DNA from: Wuchereria bancrofti
Lineage: Eukaryota > Nematoda > Chromadorea > Rhabditida > Onchocercidae
Assembly: GCA_005281725.1 (NCBI GenBank)
Contig: SSBO01000001.1
Location: 8,336,115-8,400,114, forward strand
Direction: 5' to 3'
Length of the DNA stretch: 64,000 nt
The notes below the pieces were generated by a model. The model worked only from the letters and a program-made list of their open reading frames with translations, made no database searches and was not told the origin of the DNA. Shown here piece by piece: positions 50,572 to 62,448 of this stretch (its first letter is position 1; every line of letters starts with the position of its first letter). The translations under genes were made by a program, and so were the position numbers.

Positions 50572-52405
50572 TCATTTTTCACACAAACCAGATTCTTTTG
50601 AACACTTCTCGGTATCACAATCGCTATCTTTTTTGCACGGTTCGCCAAGCTCATATATCAGATGCTTTAGCCAATTTCCACTGAAAACAACGGAATTAAA
50701 TGAGGTATACATCCTTCCGGTTAATTATATATGATAAAAACAGATAGGAAATTGTTCAGCATGGATAGCTTCTTGAAACGTTGGTCTGAATTATAAAATA
50801 TTTAAGAGTATTTAAGAGCATTTCGTTTTAACATTAATTAAGGCCTACCGTGGTGAATAATGGCAAACAGTTATGAGTAAACGACCACCTTCGCAGGTTG
50901 TAGCAATACCACAACCAATTTCATGCGTTTTACCCCAAGCCATCTAAAAATAAATGTTCAAATAAAATTTAAAGGAACTCCCTTAATTGTAAAGATTATT
51001 TAATCTAATTTATTTGGAAAAGAAGATCGATTTGTTCCACTTTATTCTTCAAAGTTCAGCAGACGTTTTACCCTAACAAATGACTTTTCACGTTTCTTGC
51101 GATGAAAGTAAAGAAAAAATGGACGGAAAGGATGTTGAATGATGGACTGAACTGTTGTAAACTTTCGAATGCTTTCTTCGAAATTTCAGAAAATTATGCT
51201 TTTAAAAGATAACCTACCTATTATCTCGGTGTAAACAAGTTAAAACGGGGCATTACTCTTTTCCCAAACACAACGAGCAGAAGTATCAGCGGCTTGCTTA
51301 TTATGAGATATAAAAAAAAACTGCTCAGTGTTTTCAAAATTTTTTTTTTGTGTCATTTGAGTACGGAATACGATCTTTAAAAAATTAAAAGATATAACTT
51401 ATTTCCACACAAAATTTCGTTTACCTGTGTAAAATGTGAAGCACCTTGACGGTAAACTTCCGGAGTCAAACGGTTCGAAGGGTTATCAGTGTACAGTTGC
51501 GGAAGTTCTGACCACCAGCTTTCCCCAGCATTCGTACCAGCGGTATTTTTAAGCTCTGGAAACGATATTTCGTTAATTCATTTCTGTTAACCCATTATTA
51601 TTTTTTGATTTCCAATATCCCACTTATCATGTACACTGAAAAGTGCTTCTAAATTTAATATGACATAAAATATATATAAACATACTTTCAACGCTTACTG
51701 ATGACCAGTAAGCGTAGAGATTTTCACCGGTTCCTTGTCTTTGATTTTTCGGTGAGTGTCCAAAGACGCACTGATTTGCCCATCTTTGCGCAGAATTTTC
51801 TAACTGACAACTCCATGTCTAAACAATCAACAAGTAATAATTAAGACTAATAAATATCAGCATTGAGTAATTCAATAATTATTACAACAACAAAGGGAAG
51901 ATGAGAACTTTCAGTAAATTTCAAAAACTTTGAATATATCTTTACCAGTTGCAACATATTTTTGCCTCGTGGCATGAATATGTTATCTTTATTTTTTAAC
52001 TTTCCATGAATCAGTGATGAACGAAATTCATTATGTTGATCAACGATGTCTATACGTTGTTGCGGTGTTAGTTGACCTCCTGGACATTCAAAAGCCGCCA
52101 CAGCTGCAACAACTTAACTGATTTATCACTTTTCGAAACCACTTAACGGGATGGAATAATACTACACTTTCAGATATTCAGAATTTACGACTTAGATTTA
52201 TCATAATGAAATAAAATTATCATTCAACATACCAACAATAGTTGCAGAAAATATGACGAAAAGTAACATTTTGCGGGATTTTCTGGCAGAATGTACACTG
52301 TTAGCTTTGAAAATATATTTGATAACAGAAGATGTCGTTTAGTAAGTATATGAGATGACTGAAATTTTATCTTCACTGATTACCTTTTATGCGGTTTCTG
52401 GAATT
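49240..52405. repeat. Left arm of large VAL inverted repeat
   Basis: This arm is homologous in reverse complement to about 59886-62448. Similarity covers promoter, whole gene and about 1.3 kb of 3' flank, with an extra few hundred bases around 49.65-50.5 kb not matched in the right arm. The arms are separated by ~7.5 kb. Confidence 0.8.
50572..52269 (-). CDS. Venom-allergen-like (VAL/ASP, CAP/SCP domain) secreted protein, copy 1
   Basis: Six minus-strand exons, 52269-52233, 52103-51946, 51818-51686, 51555-51425, 50943-50849 and 50680-50572, give exactly 220 residues. An N-terminal signal peptide (MLLFVIFSATIVAVAA) precedes a CAP domain. Hallmarks are the DQHNEFRS helix, WANQCVFGHSPKNQ, GTGENLYAYW, GESWWSELPQLY, SHFTQMAWGKTHEIGCG and CHYSPRGNW, so the His/Glu cavity residues (H of FGHS, E of GEN, E of WWSE, H of HFTQ) are present. 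The C-terminal tail has a small Cys-rich hinge (EPCKKDSDCDTEKC). Length and layout match filarial VAL-1/ASP proteins, which are secreted and abundant in host-infecting larvae; a host-directed role is inferred from the family only. All exon lengths equal those of the plus-strand copy at 60021. An AG at the AACAG just before the ATG is a likely trans-splice acceptor. Confidence 0.92.
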
Positions 52406-52413
52406 TTAAGCAT

Positions 52414-52533
52414 TTTTGTATAAACCGAATTATTACTTGAGAAAACTGCAGAAAACATTTTAAGCAACTTTTGTAGAAAAATTTCACTTTTGTATAAATC
52501 GAATTATTATTTGAGAAAACTGCAGAAATATAA
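52414..52533. repeat. Short tandem duplication (~77 bp period)
   Basis: TTTTGTATAAACCGAATTAT...GAGAAAACTGCAG at about 52414-52455 is repeated at 52491-52530 with two changes. It lies just upstream of the minus-strand VAL gene. Confidence 0.6.
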
Positions 52534-55500
52534 GTGCAATTCATTTTTTTTCGACTTTCCTTCTTGTTTTTATTTCATCCATTTTTTTGCCGCAACAGTA
52601 AATTAATAAACTAATGATAGCCTACAAAAGTAATCTAATGATAATCATTCATACACTTCTGCATTCAAAGCTAAAACTCAGCAAAATTCTCTGATAAGAC
52701 AAAATCTTAATGATATGATCATTTTGCATCAAACAACTTTATGAAAGTCCTGTCTTGTAATCTGTTACATTCAGTCTTATCCGCTGGATTTTATTCTTTC
52801 GAAAATAATGCTTAAATTTAGTGAATTGTTTTTACTGATTGTCAATAAATACTAGCCATAATCCATCACGATTTGCAGCATTTAAACCGTTTTTAAATCT
52901 TCAATATTATCCTCTTTTTTCTTTCAAATATTTATTTATTGAAGTATTTCTGGAATTTTGCACAGAAAGACATAGTTGTTAAATATCGCATCAAATTTTT
53001 TCCGACTAATGCATTTATTACGATTTTTATGGAAAGTTTATTTCCTTCTAAAATACAAATTGGCATATATCGTAATCAAAAATTTTCACGCTATTATTAG
53101 CATTTTCAAATTTCTCTTTTAATAGCACGCATCAGTAAATTTTCATCAATTTTAACAACACTTATTTCAAATTTAGCATACCATTTTTTAGAATAATCAC
53201 TTAACTCAAATCATTTAATAATTGAAGGAAACATTATTAATCATGTAAATGTTAAGGAAATAAGACCGATCACATAAATGCTAAGTTAATAATCAACACG
53301 AATGATGTAAACACTGAAATGACATAAAGAATTACGTAGATGCTAAATGTCACTTATAAAGTAAAAAAATTTTGCAATATTTTTCTTCCATACTCTTATA
53401 TCAATAATGTATTAATCAAATTCCTACTTTATCGATTTCGATAAGAGTTTTATGCCTACAATAATATGAATGAATTTAACGGGTACCGAAGAATGAGTGT
53501 TCGATTTTAGAAAGAGTGCTTGAGTAACAGGTATTACATCCAAGGAAAGCTACAGAGGCGCAAACTGCCCAATCTTAGAATGAAAAAATATTGAAAAAAA
53601 AGTAACGAGATCATATAATCTGAGGCAGCTTTATCAGAATGGGTACAATTTTAACTCCTAATCTATGAAAAGGGTTATTAAATGTGTATATCGTTATTGT
53701 TGCGATTAAAAAAACCTATTCCAATCATTAGAATTAGGCTCATAAAACCAAGCATTTCCTTGATTAGTTAATACAATAGTTAACAAGTTTACTTTGAAAA
53801 AAAAAGTAATGAAAGCATTCCAAAAATGAAACTGAAAAAAATACTGCAGAGATCAGCATAATAATGCTAACTAATTTGAAATGTATGAGAAAGCTGTTTA
53901 ATATGAACATTTAGGAAATATTTCGTTTTTGATTTTTAAACTAGCTGAAATTCATTTTTTTTTTTCTTTTGTTTCTGCTATTAAAGTGAAATATTCTTAA
54001 ACAATTTTTTGTTGATCATTACGCTATTGTTTGCTGCTGAGCTTGTTATTCCGCAAATTTGATTAGCATTTCAAGAAACTATCTATCCATCTTGAACAAT
54101 CTTTTTTATTTCTACCGTATTGAATTAATCGGAAATGAACTTTATTTAATTTCATTTATAGAGCAGAGTTTCCGTGAAAAATTCTAAAGAGTTGATATAT
54201 GAGCTTGGCTAACTATGCAAATCGGACAGCGATTCCAATACCAAGAAGTGTTCAAAAGAATCTGAATTATGTGCGGATTTTGTCTTTTGCTTTTTTTAAT
54301 TTTGGCTTTGTACCATATAATTCACAATTATTAAAAACATATTTATTGTAGGCATTTTTTTTTTATATTACAGAATAAAAAAGTTCCTTAAAATCTTCCC
54401 TGAAATAAAATTTCTCTCTAATGAAAGCATGAAACAATTGTTTTCTTCAACATCAAATAATTGAAACTAATCCTAACGAGTTGGAATAAAAGATGAAGCA
54501 AAATTTAGTTGTTCAAAACTATCGACGACAACAATCCAAGATGTAATCAAGAATTATGATTTCATTTTACAAATTTCATTAAGCAACGAATTTACGCAAA
54601 CGATCAAATTAATTCCTTCTTCGTAGCACTCATTTTCTCTTTTTTGTTCCAGAAGATGTTGTGTTTGATGAATTGAGGAACAAAAGTTACAGATATTATG
54701 AAATATATGATGGAAAGAACAAAAAATACAAAATAATCGCAATAAATTTCACCTATTTAGAACAGAATGATAAAATGATAACACTAAATTAATTCATCTT
54801 TATGCTCAAAATAAAATAAGAAAGGAAAGGGAAATCAGTAAATCAGCGACCACTCTCTATTAAATCATTGTGAGAGAATAGTTTGGGATCAATACAGTAT
54901 CCGAATAAAAGAAAGAAGTTAGAGGCATTTTATGTTAAATCATTTTTGTTATCCATTTGATGAGAAATACCAAACATAGCTATAAAATCAAAAAGCGAAT
55001 TAAAGGAATGATTTCTCAGTTTTTCTTCTTTTTCTTTGCACTTTCATATTTTGTTGCATTTTTTTTCTTCCATAAAAATTATCTTCTCTCTAGTTGACAG
55101 TATACTTTTGTTGAAAATGGTGTATTGCTAAGCCAAATTACCACTTTCGGCCATGACTTAGATATTAATTAGAACTTATACAGTATTATCATCATCAAAT
55201 TATTAATAGAAATTATAGCTGAAGCTTTTTCTTAACATATTGTATACCTGTTCGTCTGTAACAGAAACATTTCATTAATAATTACTAATTAACACATATA
55301 TAGAGTGAAATTTTTGTGTCACACAATATTCCGCGCATTGGGAAAGATTCCAACTTGTTTGTTTCAAAACTGCATAGAAAATTGCATTAAATTGAAATGG
55401 TATGGAAAGATTTCTAGGATATTATTTTTGACAAAATTGACATTAGTTGACAGCAATGTAACATCCTTAATTTGTTTTAACTCGTATTCACCTTGCCGTT

Positions 55501-58500
55501 GAAAATTTAATTTAAATTTGTACGCTTATAGCTCCGTTCAACTGAATCTGATATGCTACGGATTTTGACGCATTACGCATGAGAATAATTTGGCAACAAT
55601 AATACATATAATGAGCGAAAATTAAAAGTGAAAGTTATAAATGAGTCATTTTAATTCTTCGATTCAGTTTTGTTTTGTAATTGCAGCTATAGTTTTATTT
55701 TTCAGTAGGATGTTTCTCTTCATGTTCCCAATGTTTTTTATTTTTATTTATTTCCCCTTTTTCGGTACCTTTTTAGATCATTTGTCTAAATTTAGTAACT
55801 TGAAATAAATTTTCAATGAATAAAGAAATAAAAAATAAACAGACTTCTGCAGTTAGCAAAGAAATTTCATGTTATTTATCTTTCAAACTCTAAAACACAA
55901 AAGAATTTTTATTATTGTGAGTGAGTTTTAATAAAGAAAAATTATTTCTCACCTTATTTTCCATTGCTGAATGATAAAAATCAGTATTTCATTCTGAAAT
56001 TCATTAATAATAATGAAAATTAAAAATGAGAAATATATGAAATTATACATATGTAAAATCAAGCATACATATTACCTGCAAAAAAGTCGATAATATTTTA
56101 AGCTTTTTGAAGGATAAATCGTCGAATGGAAGATTTTATGCCATCATAAATATTATAAACTTTAGCATTAATATCTCTTAGGACAATGAAATAAATCCAA
56201 AAGTAAATACTTCCATACCTTAAAGTGAACTGGAAATTCACTGATAAATCGTTCAATTGATTTTTATTCGTTTTCTCATATTGTGATTTCGTTACCTTCG
56301 TTGATTGTTTTGATATGCTACAAAAGAAAGAAAAGACTGATCGCAAAAAAACGGAACTGTTATTTTAGTGTCGTTATCAGTTATCATTCATTTGCCACGG
56401 TGTAAAAACTAATGAAAACAATTTGAAAAAAATCACACAGAAAATCTTCTAAAAATCGGACAGAATTTTAGAATAAAGAAGGAAAAGCGTATAAAAGCTT
56501 CTTATTTTTTTGTGAGAGCAATTTAATGCATCAATTTTTGCTTAGAGAAATTTAATTTGTTTTTTAAGAAGACAAATTATTAAGTTGTTTTTTTTCCTGC
56601 TGTTTCATACTACTTCAATTCGTTCAATTTTTTATAATTTCAATTCGTTTTTATAATTTCGCTATCTTTTAAAGATTCCCTGCTGCTTTCATAATTTTGT
56701 GCCGTTTTTATGATTTCGTTCTTTTTAAAGATTCTATGCTGTTTTTATAATTTTTTCTTTTTTTATAATTTTGTGCTTTTTTAAATGATTCCACGCTACT
56801 TTCATGATTTTGTCCATATATTATGATTCTTTTTTTTCGTGATATTTTTTATTTGCTATATCTTTTGTGTGTATTGTGGCATCAATTACTGATTGACGTC
56901 AATTAAAGGTTTCTTGTTATAAGATGCAGATTTAGAGCTAAATTGAAATTTTATGGTAAATGTAAACTCATCATCAATTGCGAAATCCATTGCAGCTGTA
57001 GATTTGCCATCAATTACGGTAATTTGTGTTTCTTCAAAAAATCCGAATATCTGATGAACAGTTTAAATTCACTGATTTAATTATGACTTTTGCTTTTCAT
57101 ATAATTAAACTCTTATTTTAGGTATTTCCAATTATAAAGCTGTTGAAGTTATTCGACTGATCACTTTATGTAATGAATTAATATGCAACAATTATATGCG
57201 TATCATGAAATATCAAAGATTTGCATCCTTCGGTGAAGAGAGTATTACCTAATTTTCTCCTAAAATCGTTTTGTTACTTACCTTTGTTCTACTGCATGCG
57301 CAACTGGTATAAAGCATTTTTATTATTGAGAAAGAAATAATTTTAAAAAGCATTGAAGAAATAACCCGTAACAATGAAATACTCAATATCGAATTTTATA
57401 CACTGAAATAGTAATATGAACTGATAGTAGTATCATATAAGGAGAAAATGTTGATCGAGAAATCATCAAAGGAAATAATATTCCAACTGGCAGTGTACAC
57501 ATTTCTTATTCTTCATTAAGCGATATTAAGACACAATACTAAGCAATATTTATACTATTTCGTTCTTAAAGACAATTTTAACTGAAAATATGCAAATAAT
57601 CGAAGATCGAACTTTGATTGTGATCTGATAATAACGAGAAACTGAACTAAATGACTCTTTCAGTGTTACGTTGTTCTACGCGAAAGAAAGAAGGAAAACA
57701 GTAAAATGGACGATTCATTTGCTGAGCAAATAAGACTAAGCTTTGGGTTCAAAATTATCACTTAGGCAATTAATTTTATTCTTTTTAATTATATCCAAAC
57801 ATAAAATTAAAATCAATATTTTGTAATATTTTATTCTGCAAGCTAATGCAATTAGATGATATGAAAATTTTTAAATAATTTATTTTATGGTACAATTTCT
57901 AAATGAAAGATTATATTTTGATCTTTTTGTAAAAGAGAGGAAAATTATTTGCTGAAATAATTGATTCTTAAATTATTTCATGCTTATTAATCATTCAGCT
58001 GCCTTTCATATTTTCAAATAAAAGTTTATCTTTATTTGTATATTTCAAAACGAGAAGGCAAGATCATATGCCGCCATTCAGAGAATAGAAGCAACATTGA
58101 TTTTAAATCATTAATTAATGGCAAATTTCATTTAGGTGGAAATGTTCATTGTGTTATTCGTGTAAACAAAAGGAATGAAATAGCAAAGTTAGCTAACAGA
58201 AAGAGGAAAAAGAAAAGAAAAGAAATTTGGGACAGTTTAAAAATCGAAGAAAATTGAAGTTGTTCAGTTCAAATTAAGTCAAAAACTCAAAGAAGAAATT
58301 ACTCTAATAATCTTTTCTGTAACATTTTTTGCTTTCGCTTTTTTCATTTAAAAATATTATTTCGCTTAAAACACTATTTCATTTTATAACGAACCATGCA
58401 ATTTTTCTTTTTCCACTTATAACTGAACTTATAACTTATTTGTCTGAACGTAATTTTCTGTCAGTTAATATTTACATGGTTTATAATGTTTTCTTTCGTG

Positions 58501-59885
58501 TATTCCTCACTCAAACTGTTTCCTTTGCAGCACAAACAATTTATAACGTAGTTATCTTTTAAAGTAAAACAAGTCTAAAATAAAGCAGAAGTTCCCATTT
58601 GAATGAAATAATTTAAGAAAGACGATGATTTCATAATTATTTAAAGCACTAATACAGCAAATAAGCACACAACAAAAATTTTTTTTAAATGCAATATTAA
58701 TTAATCTAATTACATTTCTATCAGTTACATTGTTGTTTGGATATCACTCATAATTCGGATCTTTTAGCAACATTGAAGTGCTTTCGAATACTTTTAAGAT
58801 TTTTCAGAACTATAAATATTAACTGTTCAGGAAATTATTGGAAATAACTTAAAACAAGTTATTTTCATTTTACATTTATTTCTAATAAAGAACATAATAA
58901 AACAATTTATTACACATTGATCATTTTATTCCAACCATTTCATATTCACACTTAATTAGTAGTGTTCTCAATTATGATCACATTTTTTTTTTCATATGAT
59001 TGATTCGTCCGACATTCTGTCAAAGTTATATAACATAACTAAGGATGTCAAATTAAATGATTATTCTCGAAACAGCATGTTACATTTTAAATTAATTTAT
59101 ATAATAATTAAAATTGAGTGGAAATAAAAATAATTGAAAAAAAAGCATGAAAAATCATTGAAATATATTGTTAAATTGGAGGTATGAAAAAATTGGGATG
59201 AGATGGATGAGATTCACTGAAATTCATAGCAATTGGACTAATCAGAAATATAATTTTGGTGCATTTTTCTATATCGAATTTTAACTTCACAAATAATTTC
59301 CGGAAACAATCAGAACAATGAAAATACTTCAACAGCTAAGCATGAAAGAAAAAAAAAGCGAGGATAATATTGAAGAATTGGTTTAAATACTACAAATCAT
59401 CCGTTTGCATAAAAGCATGATTAATTACGAATATTGACAATCAATTAAGCAGAATTTACTGAATTAATGAAAAATTGCGAAAAGTTAAGCATTCCTTTAG
59501 AATGAATAAAATCTAGCAGATAAGGTCGAATGTACAACTATATTCTTTACAGCCAGATCTTCGTAAAGATGTTTTATGCAAATTAATCAAATCAGTGAAA
59601 ATTTTATCATACAAAAAATTTCGTTTCTTTATATTAAATTTTCGTTTCATTTTAGGTTGCGGAACTGTATCTATAGTTAGTTTACTTTTGAGATAAAATA
59701 AAAGAAATCGATAAATGAATAAAGTAAAACAAACACAAAAAGGAAACTAAAAAAAAGAAAAATGAATTGAAGTTCATATTTGTACAGCTGTTTCAAACAA
59801 TAATTTGTTTTATAGAAAAATAAAAAATATTTGAACAGCTTGTGAAAAGCAAACGATAGAAGTTCCATGTTGTCTTTAAATACGT
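52534..59885. other. Spacer between VAL arms, no intact gene
   Basis: Apart from the VAL fragment (54.13-55.01 kb) I see no exon chain or RNA gene. 56.6-56.85 kb holds a degenerate repeat of 'TTTATAATTT(C/T)GTGCTTTTT'-like units. Confidence 0.45.
54130..55010 (+). pseudogene. Third VAL fragment: last exon plus 3' flank only
   Basis: 54160-54290 aligns with the last VAL exon: LIYELG is followed by an in-frame TAA where the other copies have EPC, then degenerate KSDSDSNTKKCSKES. The next ~700 bp match the 3' flanks of both intact VAL genes (for example GAAAGCATGAAACAATTGTT at about 54424, and 54940-55000 matching the flank near 49250). Exons 1-5 are not found upstream. It is in the same orientation as copy 2. 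Confidence 0.75.
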
Positions 59886-59928
59886 ATTCCAGAAATTGCA
59901 TAAAAGGTAATCAGTGAAGATAAAATTT

Positions 59929-60020
59929 CAGTCATCTCATATACTTACTAAACGACATCTTCTGTTATCAAATATATTTTCAAAGCTAACAGTGTACATT
60001 CTGCCAGAAAATCCCGCAAA
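59929..60020 (+). promoter_or_regulatory. Conserved VAL promoter / trans-splice region
   Basis: The ~100 bp before the ATG are identical by eye to the reverse complement of 52270-52370 before copy 1. They include TTTTCAAAGCTAACAG, a probable SL acceptor about 30 bp before the ATG. Confidence 0.5.
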
Positions 60021-61756
60021 ATGTTACTTTTCGTCATATTTTCTGCAACTATTGTTGGTATGTCGAATGATAATTTTATTTCATTATGATAAATCTAAGT
60101 CATAAATTCTGAATATCTGAAAGTGTAGTATTATTCCATCCCGTTAAGTGGTTTCGAAAAGTGATAAATCAGTTAAGTTGTTGCAGCTGTGGCGGCTTTT
60201 GAATGTCCAGGAGGTCAACTAACACCGCAACAACGTAAAGATATCGTTCGTCAGAACAATAAATTTCGTTCATTACTGATTCGTGGAAAACTTAAAAATA
60301 GGAATGGTACATATATGCCACGCGGCAAGAATATGTTGCAACTGGTAAAGATGTATTGAAAAGTTTTTGAAATTTACCGAAAGTTCTCATCTTCCCTTTG
60401 TTGTTGTAATAATTATCAAATTACTTAATGTTGATATTTATTAGTCCTAATTATTACTTGTTCATTGTTTAGACATGGAGTTGTCAGTTAGAAAATTCTG
60501 CGCAAAGATGGGCAAATCAGTGCGTCTTTGGACACTCACCGAGAAATCAAAGACAAGGAATCGGTGAAAATGTTTACGCTTACTGGTCGTCAGCAAGCGT
60601 TGAAAGTATGTTTATATATATTTATGTCATATGAAATTCAGAGACTTTTTTCAGTGTGTATGAAAATTTGATAAGTGGAATACTAGGAATTAAAAAATAA
60701 GCATAATATGAGCTTCACCAAAAATCATTGAAATCTCGTTTCTAGATCTTAGAAAAACCGCTGGTACGGAAGCCGGCAAAAGTTGGTGGTCAGAACTTCC
60801 GGAACTGTACAAACACAATCCTTCGAACAATCTGACTGACGATGTTTCCAGGCAAGGTGTTTTGCATTTCACACAGGTAAATGAAGTTTTATAAATATGA
60901 GAATGCTGCATTACATCTTTTCGATCTTTTCCATGATGTTTTAATTTTTTAAAGATCTTATTCCGTGCTCAAATGACACCTACGCAAAAAAAGAAAATTT
61001 TGAAAACACTGAGCAGTTTTTTTTATATCTCATAATAAGCAAGCCACTGATACTTCTGCTCGTTGTGTTTGGGAAAAGAGTAATGCCCCGTTTTAACTTG
61101 TTTACACCGAGATAATAGGTAGGTTATCTTTTAAAAGCATAATTTTCTGAAATTTCGAAGAAAGCATTCGAAAGTTTACAACAGCTCAGTCCATCATTCA
61201 ACATCCTTTCCGTCCATTTTTTCTTTACTTTCATCGCAAGAAACGTGAAAAGTCATTTGTTAGGGTAAAACGTCTGCTGAACTTTAAAGTGGAACAAATT
61301 GATCTTCTTTTCCAAATAAATTAGATTAGATGATCTTTACAATTTCCTGTAAATTTTATTTAAACATTTATTTTCAGATGGCTTGGGGTAAAACGCATAA
61401 AATTGGTTGTGGTATTGCTACAAACTGTGATGGTGGTCGCACACTCATAACTATTTGCCATTATTCGCCCGCGTAAGCCGTAATATTACTATTAACGCAA
61501 AATATTCCTAGAGAATTTATTATTTTGAATATTGGGATTGCCGTTTTAAGAAACTATTCGTCTTGAATAATTGAACATTTTCCATTAATCAGAATTTAAT
61601 TTCGCTCATAGACATTATTTAATTTAATTCACAGAGCAAAGTTTCAGTGGAAATATACTGAAAAATCTGATATATGAGCTTGGCGAACCGTGCAAAAAGG
61701 ATGGCGATTGTAACACAAAGAAATGTGCGAAAAAATCTGGATTGTGCAGAAAGTGA
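60021..61756 (+). CDS. Venom-allergen-like (VAL/ASP, CAP/SCP domain) secreted protein, copy 2
   Basis: Exons 60021-60057, 60187-60344, 60473-60605, 60746-60876, 61378-61472 and 61648-61756 sum to 663 nt, 220 residues plus stop, with exon lengths identical to the copy at 50572-52269. It has the same signal peptide, then RQNNKFRS, FGHSPRNQ, GIGENVYAYW, GKSWWSELPELY, LHFTQMAWGKTHKIGCG and CHYSPAGN, ending with the Cys-rich tail EPCKKDGDCNTKKC. CAP cavity residues are conserved. Relative to copy 1, exon 2 has about 11 amino-acid changes in 53 codons and exon 4 about 14 in 44, many changing charge, so this copy is more basic there. Promoter and introns 1 and 5 are almost identical to copy 1. The last exon uses the TTTCAG at 61647; an upstream CACAG would shift the frame. 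Confidence 0.92.
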
Positions 61757-62448
61757 AAGAATTTGAAGAGTTTCACCTTCTCATTTCTAATTTTGGTTTT
61801 GTATCATAAAACTGACAATTATTACAAACATATTTATTGGCTATTATGGGATAAAAAAGTTTCTTGAAATCCTTCTGAAATAAAATTTCTCTCTAATGAA
61901 AGCATGAAATAATTGTTTTCTTCAACATCAAATAATCGAAACTAATCTTAAGAAGTTGGAACAAAGGATGAAGCATAATTTAGTTGTTCAAAACTATCAA
62001 CATAACCTAAGATGTAATCAAGAATTACAATTTCACTTTATAAATTTCATCAAGCAAGGAACTGAAGCAAATGATCAGATTAATCAATTTTTTCTTCATA
62101 GCACTCATTTTCTCTTTTTTTGTGCAAAAAACTATGCCGAAGAATTGATAAGCAAAATTTATAACATTATGATATTACGAAATAAATGAAGGAAAAAATA
62201 CGAAATGATCAAAATCTCTGTGATGAAATTTCTTACCTATCTAAAAGAGAACGATAAAATGATAACATTGAATTCATTGGAATGATAAAATGATAGCAAT
62301 AAATTAACCCGAAAAAATGAAATACAGAAAAAGTAGGTAATGTGACCACCGTCCATTGTCGGAATCATTGCTGGGAGAATAGCTTGGGATCAAATAGAAG
62401 AAAGAAGTTAGAGGCATTTCATGTTAAATTATTTTTGTTATCCATTTT

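Larger units (their letters stand above)
59886..62448. repeat. Right arm of large VAL inverted repeat
   Basis: It mirrors the left arm. It ends around 62448, where CCATTTTAT is followed by unrelated, less AT-rich sequence. Confidence 0.8.
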
